Origin: Bdellovibrionales bacterium
GTDB lineage: Bacteria > Bdellovibrionota > Bdellovibrionia > Bdellovibrionales > JAMPXM01
NCBI GenBank assembly: GCA_005792225.1
Contig: SXSP01000240.1
Span: 1-8,370 of the forward strand
Reading direction: 5' to 3'
DNA length: 8,370 nt
Positions 1-6,026 of this stretch are shown one piece after another (position 1 is the stretch's first letter; each line of letters opens with the position of its first letter). The notes under the pieces are model-generated. The model was not told the origin of the DNA. It did not search any database and saw only the letters and a list, made by a program, of their open reading frames with translations. The position numbers and the translations under genes were made by a program.

Positions 1-1
1 A

Positions 2-1036
2 ATGCAGATTCAGGCGAACACGAACGTGCGCTCGGTGGATGAGCGTAAAGGTAACGTGCTTGCGCGTGAGATGACTCTTCCGAAGGGTTCCGTGGTTGAG
101 ATTTCGACTCGGCAGCTTGAGGAGCCGATTTTGATGAGATTTTGGAATGCTCTCGTTGGGCGGGAGCAGAAGCCGGCGGAGTTTGTTAAGGATATTAAAT
201 TGATTTCGGCTCCGGGTTTTTCGGCGGAGGAAGTGCGGGAGTTTAACGAGCTCAATGCTGAAGAGCCGCTTTATATGTCGAAGAAGATGCTCGCGGACGC
301 GGACGTTCTCAGTAAGAAAGAGGAGAGCCGTCGACGGTTGAGAACTCGTCGGCAGACGGACGCCATGAGGAGTCATGATGTTCGTCGTCGGAAAGATGAG
401 GCGACGGATCGGGCGTCCACCCGTCGCATCCTGGAGAACATTGAGCAAGGAAACCGTTCGGCGCGCTCGGCCGGTGCGCAGGGCACGTGCGAAGGTTGCG
501 AGACGGGCTTCTATCAGCGTTGGGTGCGCGCGGGGGTTCCCGAGCGCGCGCTTCGGCAGGCGCTCGATTTTTATAACAAGAATAAGCCGCGGATTCGGAA
601 TAAGCGTTACGTGACGATCAACGATTTGACGGACCATTCGTCGCAGAAGCGCATGTTCATCCTCGATATGCAGACGGGCGCGGTGGAGCGGCACTACACG
701 GCTCACGGCTCGGGCTCGGATCCGGGTCACCGGGGGAATGCGGCTCGACTTGGAAATGGCCGCGGTCAGAGTCCGAAGGGATTCATGCTCACCGGAGAGA
801 CTTACCGTGGAGGTCACGGGCTTTCGATGAGGCTGGATGGAGCTGAAGCGCACAATCGGCCGACTCGCAAGCGACTCGTCGTGATGCATTCGGCGGATTA
901 TGCGTCTCCTCGTTGGCTCCGTCGTTACGGGAAGCTGGGTCGCTCGCAAGGCTGTGTCGCCGTGGATCCGGCTGTGTCAAGGCAGCTCATCCAGAAGTTG
1001 AAGGGCGGCAGTCTCATGATGAACTTCAATGGTTAA
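2..1036 (+). CDS. Murein L,D-transpeptidase catalytic domain protein (YkuD_2 type), 5'-partial
   Basis: This is probably a periplasmic or surface L,D-transpeptidase acting on peptidoglycan stem peptides, forming 3-3 cross-links or attaching proteins. The last ~150 of 344 visible residues form the catalytic domain: strand RMFILDMQTG (217-226), AHGSGSD with H235, GHG (271-273), VMHSADY with H296, and GRSQGC with the presumed nucleophile C318. This spacing is typical of the YkuD_2 family. Residues 1-40 resemble an SH3-like beta domain. Residues 95-155 are an Arg/Lys/Glu-rich, probably coiled or disordered linker, followed by CEGC (163-166) and a helical segment. The ATG at base 2 has no visible ribosome binding site or signal peptide, and the N-terminus looks like the middle of a domain, so the true start lies upstream of the window. 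The stop is TAA at 1034-1036. Family assignment is firm; the exact substrate is unknown. Confidence 0.85.
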   Translation: MQIQANTNVRSVDERKGNVLAREMTLPKGSVVEISTRQLEEPILMRFWNALVGREQKPAEFVKDIKLISAPGFSAEEVREFNELNAEEPLYMSKKMLADADVLSKKEESRRRLRTRRQTDAMRSHDVRRRKDEATDRASTRRILENIEQGNRSARSAGAQGTCEGCETGFYQRWVRAGVPERALRQALDFYNKNKPRIRNKRYVTINDLTDHSSQKRMFILDMQTGAVERHYTAHGSGSDPGHRGNAARLGNGRGQSPKGFMLTGETYRGGHGLSMRLDGAEAHNRPTRKRLVVMHSADYASPRWLRRYGKLGRSQGCVAVDPAVSRQLIQKLKGGSLMMNFNG

Positions 1037-1044
1037 TCCGAACT

Positions 1045-1112
1045 GAAGCGGAATCGTCACACCTGTTTCACGGGATCGAAATGTGGATTCGCTTCTCCTC
1101 CTTTATTTTGAC
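1045..1112 (+). terminator. Imperfect hairpin after the L,D-transpeptidase gene, possible weak terminator
   Basis: GAAGCG (1045-1050), AATC (1052-1055) and CACA (1058-1061) pair with TGTGGATTCGCTTC (1082-1095), with a one-base and a two-base bulge. Above a bulge at 1062-1065, TTTC (1066-1069) can pair with GAAA (1078-1081), leaving an 8-base loop. The downstream strand is pyrimidine-rich and reads CTTTATTTTG (1101-1110), which is an imperfect U tract. It could end transcription of the L,D-transpeptidase gene, or act as a leader structure for the next gene. The pairing was found by eye and no folding energy was calculated. Confidence 0.4.
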
Positions 1113-1143
1113 GTAAGGGCAGAGCTCAATGGCCCGAGGAGGA
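1096..1143 (+). promoter_or_regulatory. Shine-Dalgarno of the CBS gene with upstream complementary anti-SD
   Basis: AGGAGG at 1137-1142 is a near-perfect ribosome binding site 6 bases before the ATG at 1149, which decides the start of the CBS gene. TCCTCCT at 1096-1102, directly after the leader hairpin, is fully complementary to AGGAGGA at 1137-1143, so the site could be sequestered by a 7-bp stem with a 34-base loop. The Shine-Dalgarno site is well supported. The sequestration is inference, since short pyrimidine runs complementary to an SD can occur by chance. I do not see a convincing sigma-70 promoter in the 1037-1148 gap. Confidence 0.5.
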
Positions 1144-1148
1144 TGACT

Positions 1149-1664
1149 ATGATTCGCGGTCTGTACAAGACGGACGTTGTGACGATCACACCGGAGAAGA
1201 GCATCAAGGAAGCGGCGACGCTCATGCGGGACCGTAACGTCGGTGACGTCGTTGTCATCCAGACGAATCAAGCCAATGGCAAGAGAGGTCGTAAGGCACA
1301 GGTTGCACCTGTCGGGATTTTAACCGATCGCGATCTCGTTACAACTTGCCTCACCGGCGACTCCTCGAAGATTGATGAGATCAAGGTGGGCGACGTGATG
1401 TCGAAGAACGTCGTGTTCATCAAAGAGGATGTCGGTCTCTTTGAGGCGATTCGCACGATGCGGAAAGCTGGCGTGGGTCGCATCTTGGTCGTCGATGCGA
1501 ATAAGAGTCTTTTGGGAAGTCTCACTTCGACGACGATCTTTGATCTCTTGAATGAAGAACTTCATGAGCTTGGAATGATCGCTCGGAGTCGTCGCAGTCA
1601 GGTCGCCCGCACGGGAGACTTTGGTCTTCCTCCGAAAACACCCGAGCCAGATGTGCATCACTGA
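1149..1664 (+). CDS. Tandem CBS-domain protein, likely nucleotide-sensing regulator
   Basis: This is a 171-residue cytosolic protein made almost wholly of one CBS pair (Bateman module), which in other proteins binds adenosyl nucleotides such as AMP, ATP or SAM. CBS1 spans about 9-68 and ends in the diagnostic GILTDRD (56-62). CBS2 spans about 83-137, with VGDVMSKNVV at its start and GRILVVD (110-116). CBS1 has a basic loop insertion (about 38-54, with GKRGRK). A 34-residue polar tail (138-171) follows CBS2, with no catalytic or DNA-binding domain. An in-frame ATG exists at 1083 and another at 1143, but the strong Shine-Dalgarno at 1137-1142 fits only the ATG at 1149. It ends 17 bases before the amidoligase gene, which suggests co-transcription and a regulatory role for that pathway. 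A stand-alone stress or housekeeping CBS protein remains possible. Confidence 0.85.
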   Translation: MIRGLYKTDVVTITPEKSIKEAATLMRDRNVGDVVVIQTNQANGKRGRKAQVAPVGILTDRDLVTTCLTGDSSKIDEIKVGDVMSKNVVFIKEDVGLFEAIRTMRKAGVGRILVVDANKSLLGSLTSTTIFDLLNEELHELGMIARSRRSQVARTGDFGLPPKTPEPDVHH

Positions 1665-1669
1665 GGAAA

Positions 1670-1675
1670 GAAGGA
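1670..1675 (+). promoter_or_regulatory. Ribosome binding site of the amidoligase gene
   Basis: GAAGGA lies 6 bases before the ATG at 1682, inside the 17-base gap after the CBS gene stop. It supports the chosen start and tight operon packing. Confidence 0.65.
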
Positions 1676-1681
1676 TAGCGA

Positions 1682-2695
1682 ATGTTGACGAAAAGATTTG
1701 AACTACCGCCGCGCTTGCGGAATGCCGAAGGCCGGGTGAGACGCGCTGGTTTTGAGTTCGAGTACGCGGGTGTCGGGATTGAAAGGTCGGCTGATCTCGT
1801 GATTCAGGTTTTCGGCGGAAAGAAGGATCGGCGCTCGCGTTTTTGCATGAAGGTCGTGGGTTCACGTTACGGTGATTTCAGTATTGAGTCGGATTCTTCG
1901 CTCTTGAAGGAACAAAAATACGACGCGTTTTTCCGGGCGTTCGGGCTGGAGCCCGGGCAATCGGATTTTGCGGCCAGACTCGAGGATTGGATCGAGACGG
2001 TGAGTGAGGACCTCGTGCCTTACGAGATCGTGACTCCACCGATTCCGTTTACGGAGCTCGATTGCGTGGATGAGCTACGCACGACTTTGCAATCGAGCGG
2101 GGCTCAAGGGACGAACGCTCATATTTACTCGGCGTACGGGTTGCAATTTAATCCGGAGATGCCCTCGTTTGATGTCGACACACTTCTCGGTTTTATGCGG
2201 GCGTTTCTTCTCCTCTATGATTGCATCGCCGTGACGACGGATTTGCCGGTGGCGAGACGCGTACTCCCCTACATCAATCCGTTTGATCCGAAGTACGTGG
2301 CGAAGGTGGTGGACCCGGTCTATGCGCCGGATCTTGAGACCTTCATGAGGGATTATCTGGAGGCCAATCCTACTCGAAATCGGCCGCTCGATTGGTTGCC
2401 GTTGTTTGCGTGGTTGAACAAGGACTTGGTTTTTGAGTACCCGGTCGAGAAAAATTTGATCAAGCCTCGCCCGACTCTTCACTACCGCTTGCCGAGTAGT
2501 CTCATCGACGATCCGAACTGGTCGATCGCGGATGACTGGAACAAATGGATGAAGGTGGAGCGCCTCGCCTCGGATCCGCAGAACATGCGGATCTTGATGT
2601 CAGACTGGGGACAAATTCATTCTGGATTTCAGATGCGTTCGGAATCTCGTTGGGTCATGAGAGCCAACGAATGGCTCAATGGCGATGTTCGTTGA
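1682..2695 (+). CDS. Amidoligase family protein (COOH-NH2 ligase superfamily)
   Basis: This is a 337-residue cytosolic enzyme of the putative amidoligase family (Pfam Amidoligase_2-like), a divergent branch of the ATP-grasp/glutamine-synthetase-like COOH-NH2 ligases. Such enzymes are predicted to form amide or isopeptide bonds using ATP. Visible family features in order are GFEFEY (23-28, first metal/ATP-binding acidic strand), SIESDSSL (67-74), YEIVTPPIP (114-122, the E-I-V-S/T-P-P motif), TNAHIYSAYGLQFNPE (144-159, the position of the usual G-x-H-x-H strand) and RPTLHYRLP (263-271). The family's His-x-His here reads His-Ile-Tyr, with the Gln and Asn of GLQFN nearby. There is no signal peptide or membrane segment. 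It lies between a CBS protein and a GATase-like hydrolase whose start overlaps its last 17 bases. The substrate is not known; gamma-glutamyl or peptidoglycan-type peptides are guesses from the context. Confidence 0.8.
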   Translation: MLTKRFELPPRLRNAEGRVRRAGFEFEYAGVGIERSADLVIQVFGGKKDRRSRFCMKVVGSRYGDFSIESDSSLLKEQKYDAFFRAFGLEPGQSDFAARLEDWIETVSEDLVPYEIVTPPIPFTELDCVDELRTTLQSSGAQGTNAHIYSAYGLQFNPEMPSFDVDTLLGFMRAFLLLYDCIAVTTDLPVARRVLPYINPFDPKYVAKVVDPVYAPDLETFMRDYLEANPTRNRPLDWLPLFAWLNKDLVFEYPVEKNLIKPRPTLHYRLPSSLIDDPNWSIADDWNKWMKVERLASDPQNMRILMSDWGQIHSGFQMRSESRWVMRANEWLNGDVR

Positions 2696-3542
2696 TCGAC
2701 CGCTCATCGGAGTGACGGGACCCGACCGAGGCGGCTGGCCCGCTTGGGCGTTTACGCGCTTGGCTCTCTGGCGCGCGGGTGCGCGCGCTCTGCGAATTAC
2801 TCCGCGACACCTGCACGGGATCTCGGATCTTGATGGGCTCATCATCGGTGGCGGTGCGGATGTTGATCCGAAGCTCTACGGTGAGGTGAAGTTGATTCCG
2901 GAATTTCGGCGGGAGAGCAAACGCACGGTGCGTTCGCTGACGCATTACGTGCTCTTTGTTTTCCTCTGGTTGCTTCGGCGATTGATGAGTTCTCCTTGGA
3001 AGGTGCCGCAAGATCACGCTCGGGACGCGATGGAGACGCAACTCATCCGCGAGGCGATCGAGAAGCGAATTCCGATTTTGGGGATCTGTCGCGGGATGCA
3101 GTTGATTAACGTCGCCTTTGGCGGATCGCTCTATCAAGACATCACGAACTTTTACGAAGAGACGCCGAGATTGCGAACGGTTTTGCCGAAGAAAAAAATC
3201 GAGATCGAGCCGGGCTCGCGGCTCCATCAAGTCATCGGCCACACGCTCGCTCGCGTGAATTCACTTCATAACCAGTCGGTCAAAACCTTGGGTCAGGGTC
3301 TGCACGTCGCCGCACGCGAACCGAATGGCGTCATTCAGGCAATTGAATGCGGGGGGCCGCTTCTTATCGCGGGCGTGCAGTGGCATCCGGAGTTCATGCC
3401 GCAGGAGCGTGAACAACAGGCGCTCTTTCGCGAATTCGTGAAGAGCGCCCACAAAGCGCGCGGCCGTTTAGAATCGTTTGACCCACTCGATCAGGGCCGA
3501 GATGGTGCGCTTTCCGCTCGAGCCGATCGTCTCGACGTCTGA
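2679..3542 (+). CDS. Class I glutamine amidotransferase-like gamma-glutamyl hydrolase (peptidase C26, PuuD-like)
   Basis: This 287-residue protein probably cleaves gamma-glutamyl amide bonds, as PuuD does in putrescine breakdown. Motifs are RPLIGVTG (7-14), DGLIIGGGADVDPKLYGE (52-69), GICRGMQLINVAFGG (135-149) with nucleophile C137, NSLHNQSV (194-201) and GVQWHPEF (232-239) with H236 and E238, so the triad is complete. Between DPKLYGE and the RDAME helix there is a long insertion (about 70-112) carrying a hydrophobic stretch YVLFVFLWLL (90-99) with basic flanks; family members usually have a short loop there. An in-frame TGA at 2658 limits the start to ATG 2679 or ATG 2685. No good Shine-Dalgarno is seen, so translation is probably coupled to the overlapping amidoligase gene. 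The domain ends near residue 260; the last ~25 codons run antisense into the tamB-like gene and have no family counterpart. Confidence 0.85.
   Translation: MAMFVDRPLIGVTGPDRGGWPAWAFTRLALWRAGARALRITPRHLHGISDLDGLIIGGGADVDPKLYGEVKLIPEFRRESKRTVRSLTHYVLFVFLWLLRRLMSSPWKVPQDHARDAMETQLIREAIEKRIPILGICRGMQLINVAFGGSLYQDITNFYEETPRLRTVLPKKKIEIEPGSRLHQVIGHTLARVNSLHNQSVKTLGQGLHVAAREPNGVIQAIECGGPLLIAGVQWHPEFMPQEREQQALFREFVKSAHKARGRLESFDPLDQGRDGALSARADRLDV
3419..3449 (-). repeat. Inverted repeat downstream of the tamB-like stop
   Basis: GGCGCTCTT (3419-3427) and AAGAGCGCC (3441-3449) are perfect 9-base arms around a 13-base spacer that itself contains CGAATTCG. It lies inside the GATase coding sequence but starts 18 bases after the tamB-like stop codon when read on the minus strand, so it could form a hairpin at the end of that transcript. 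No T run follows on either strand, so it is not a standard intrinsic terminator. Confidence 0.35.
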
Positions 3543-6026
3543 GCGGAAGACGAACTCCCGCGTGAGGCGCTTTCTGAAACCCACCGCCGAGGCTTCGGCG
3601 TTACCACCGAGCTCGACCGACGCTCCCCCACCGAGGCCGACCTTTGCCGTGACAAGATCGCGTTCGGCATCGTAGCCGACACTCTCGATCGGCGTGCTCG
3701 CCAGGAGGTAAAGCGAAGAGAGGCCCAAGGTTGCGTTCGCGAATGCGGCCCGCGCGTTGGCGGCCGAGTCGCGCTGGTCATCATCGAGCTCGTTGGGTCC
3801 ACGACCGAAGAGCAAGACACCCATGATGTCTTGGTCCGCGAGCGGAGGATCGCTCGTGAGCTTCACCGTCGGTTGCGCGGTCGTGCCCAGCAATAAGACG
3901 TTGATGTCGTAGTCGAGGTAATTTAATTGCACGAGACCGTTCAGACGTTGCGTGCCCGAGGGAGTCAAATCCACACGAACTTCCTGAACGGTCGCCTCCC
4001 GCCGGAAGAGTTCAATGGGCACCTGGCCCACGGAAACCCAACCGGTCACAGCGGGAGCTTTGGGGGCCTTGTTCGCCGTCCTCAAATTCGCCCCGGAACC
4101 GGGGCGCGAGATTTCCTTATTGATCGAGGCGGGGCCCCGGCTCGGCGGAGGTGGTAAGTCTTCGGGGTAAACAATTCCGCTTTTCTCGTCGTAAGTGACG
4201 TCCAATGAAATCGGGATCGCGGCCTTCGTGAGGTTCGTGGCGATTTGGATGGACTTGGGCGCCGTCGTTCGAATCCGAATTTTCAAATCCATCGGCTCCG
4301 ACTTCTTGGCTTTTTCAAGCTTTGGCGGATCTTGCATGGCCGCGCGATCAATCGGACCGAAGCGGCTGTCGGGAATAAATTGCGGAGGGATACGCAGGTC
4401 AAAGCGAGGCGCCGAGAGGTAGAGGCGGTCGATCGCGAGATCGATCTGCGTTGCCGGAACGAGGGAACCGGCGACTTGACGAAGATTCGTATCGCCCTGA
4501 AGTCTCAAGTAAACCGCTTGGAATTGCGAATCGAGGGCCGTCGCCGTTTGGTATTTGACCGAGCCACCCTGGTCGGTGACATCAACGGCGGCGCTGACAT
4601 TCACCTTTCCATCGAGTACGTTCAAAGGTGCCGGAACCTCAAACGGCGTTCGCCGGAAGAGACGAACGACACGTTGGAGTTTATCGATCGCGAAGTCGAA
4701 TTGTCCTCGAATGCCGTACTTGAGGGGATCTTCTCCGGGACCCTTTCTGACTTCGCCCGTGGCTTGGGTGACGACGTTGAAGAAGTCATGGTGCTTCAAC
4801 TTCAGATCGAGCGAAAAATCGACTTCCTTCGTTTCACCGAAGGCGATCCTCGTCGCGCGAAGATCGAACTCAGGATTTAAGATGAAGAATTTCGGATCGC
4901 GGATCAGGCTCTTCTCGGTCATCTGGAGTCTGACGGTCTGCGGTCCACACCGCAGGCCCGCGATTTTTTGATCGAGATCTGCTGAGAGTCCGCAGTTTGC
5001 GAAATCGAGCGCGCGCACTTGCGCGCTAGGTGATCCCATCTTCAGTGAGAATCTTGAATCGAGCTTGTGTTCCGCGAGAGCGCCATCGAGGCGGAGCTCA
5101 CGAAGGGCGGCGATTCCGCGCCACTTCGTTCCGATGCGGAAATCGAGAGTCTGCCAGTCGTAGATCGACGAGTCGGCCTTAAGACTCACTTCACGCTTTC
5201 GATCGAGCTGAACTTCGCCGTCAGCCCAGAGTTTCCAAGCCTCTTTCGTTTCCGGCTGACCTCGGGGCGTGGGCGAATTGATCCAATCAGCCGGGCTCGT
5301 GATCCGGATCGAGGCCTGCGCGCGAAGCGGTCCGCCGAGCGCGCGGAATTCTTTAAGCTTAGCCCTTAGCGTATCGCCTTCCTCACCGGTCGTGAGATCA
5401 AAGCGTGCGAAGTAGCCCTGACCGGCCTCCGTGATGATCTTAAGCGGCTGAAGTTCGATGAGACTTCCTTCGAGCTCCCACTTCGGAAGAATTTGGCGAC
5501 GGAGGAGACCCACGATATCGAAACTTCCCTCGTCTTCCTTTTTTTGCTCCTCGGGAGGAAACTTCGGAAGGTCGACGAGCACGTCTCCACCGGTCATGCG
5601 GATCGGCGCGATCGCAACCAGACGGGGCATGTACCACGCCTCGCCTTCCAATCGCTCGCCTCCCCATCCCGCGGTCGCGGCGAGGGATATCTCTTTGAAG
5701 CATGCGTTCACGGCCTCACCTTCGTAGCGAAGGCAAACGCTCCCCGCATCGATGGAGAGACGCTTCGCGAATGGAAGCCCCGATGGCCGCACGAGCGCGA
5801 TATCGAGTTTGTCGAACTCGAGCTGAAGATTTTCGGGTGCGTACTTGTCGATGAGCTGACGAATCTGCGCCGTGGGAAGATGGAATTCGGGTGTCGCAAA
5901 AAACCCGACGCCAAAAACGACGAGGAAGATGAAAACCGTTAGGAGCAAAACTCCGACGACTCTCGAAACGAGTTTCAAAGCTCGCGTCACTCCGTGACCG
6001 ATGGTGGCCAGCAATCCTTTGCTCAT
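3468..6026 (-). CDS. tamB: TamB-like translocation and assembly module / bridge-like envelope protein
   Basis: This 852-residue protein is probably anchored in the inner membrane and spans the periplasm, partnering the barrel encoded just upstream. Residues 20-44 form a single hydrophobic anchor after a basic N-terminus. The rest is rich in alternating beta-strand sequence of the AsmA/TamB kind. The C-terminal region matches the TamB (DUF490) domain: GTTAQPTVKLTSDPPLADQDI, then LLFGRGPNELDDDQ (738-751), an Ala-rich helix, then strands with GFRKRLTREFVFRSD near the end. It is shorter than E. coli TamB (about 1,260 residues). A Pro/Ser/Ala/Asn-rich stretch at about 621-660 interrupts the C-terminal part. 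The chosen ATG (6026) has GGAGG 7 bases upstream, against an alternative 12 codons earlier with no site. Its ATG shares the A of the previous gene's TAA. Family assignment is strong; function by analogy is outer-membrane protein assembly or phospholipid transport. Confidence 0.85.
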   Translation of the reverse strand: MSKGLLATIGHGVTRALKLVSRVVGVLLLTVFIFLVVFGVGFFATPEFHLPTAQIRQLIDKYAPENLQLEFDKLDIALVRPSGLPFAKRLSIDAGSVCLRYEGEAVNACFKEISLAATAGWGGERLEGEAWYMPRLVAIAPIRMTGGDVLVDLPKFPPEEQKKEDEGSFDIVGLLRRQILPKWELEGSLIELQPLKIITEAGQGYFARFDLTTGEEGDTLRAKLKEFRALGGPLRAQASIRITSPADWINSPTPRGQPETKEAWKLWADGEVQLDRKREVSLKADSSIYDWQTLDFRIGTKWRGIAALRELRLDGALAEHKLDSRFSLKMGSPSAQVRALDFANCGLSADLDQKIAGLRCGPQTVRLQMTEKSLIRDPKFFILNPEFDLRATRIAFGETKEVDFSLDLKLKHHDFFNVVTQATGEVRKGPGEDPLKYGIRGQFDFAIDKLQRVVRLFRRTPFEVPAPLNVLDGKVNVSAAVDVTDQGGSVKYQTATALDSQFQAVYLRLQGDTNLRQVAGSLVPATQIDLAIDRLYLSAPRFDLRIPPQFIPDSRFGPIDRAAMQDPPKLEKAKKSEPMDLKIRIRTTAPKSIQIATNLTKAAIPISLDVTYDEKSGIVYPEDLPPPPSRGPASINKEISRPGSGANLRTANKAPKAPAVTGWVSVGQVPIELFRREATVQEVRVDLTPSGTQRLNGLVQLNYLDYDINVLLLGTTAQPTVKLTSDPPLADQDIMGVLLFGRGPNELDDDQRDSAANARAAFANATLGLSSLYLLASTPIESVGYDAERDLVTAKVGLGGGASVELGGNAEASAVGFRKRLTREFVFRSDVETIGSSGKRTISALIEWVKRF

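Noticed and set aside
1108..1136. TTGACG at 1108-1113 as a -35 promoter element for the CBS gene
   Set aside because: No AT-rich -10 element lies 16-18 bases downstream; that position is GGCCCG.
1083..1148. Longer CBS protein starting at the ATG at 1083
   Set aside because: That ATG is within the right arm of the leader hairpin without a ribosome site, while AGGAGG sits at the proper distance before ATG 1149.
1320..1865. Minus-strand open frame of 181 codons whose translation contains SFRRKPESR, a phrase typical of translated REP-like repeats
   Set aside because: The DNA at about 1805-1830 lacks the palindromic repeat that gives this phrase, and the plus strand encodes the CBS and amidoligase genes there. 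It is a shadow frame.
2676..3242. Minus-strand open frame of 188 codons opposite the GATase gene
   Set aside because: The plus strand carries all conserved GATase motifs; the antisense product is Arg/His-rich with no family features.
4245..4880. Plus-strand open frame of 211 codons antisense to the tamB-like gene
   Set aside because: No recognisable domain, no ribosome site noted, Arg-rich shadow composition, and the opposite strand has clear TamB-type sequence and an operon context.
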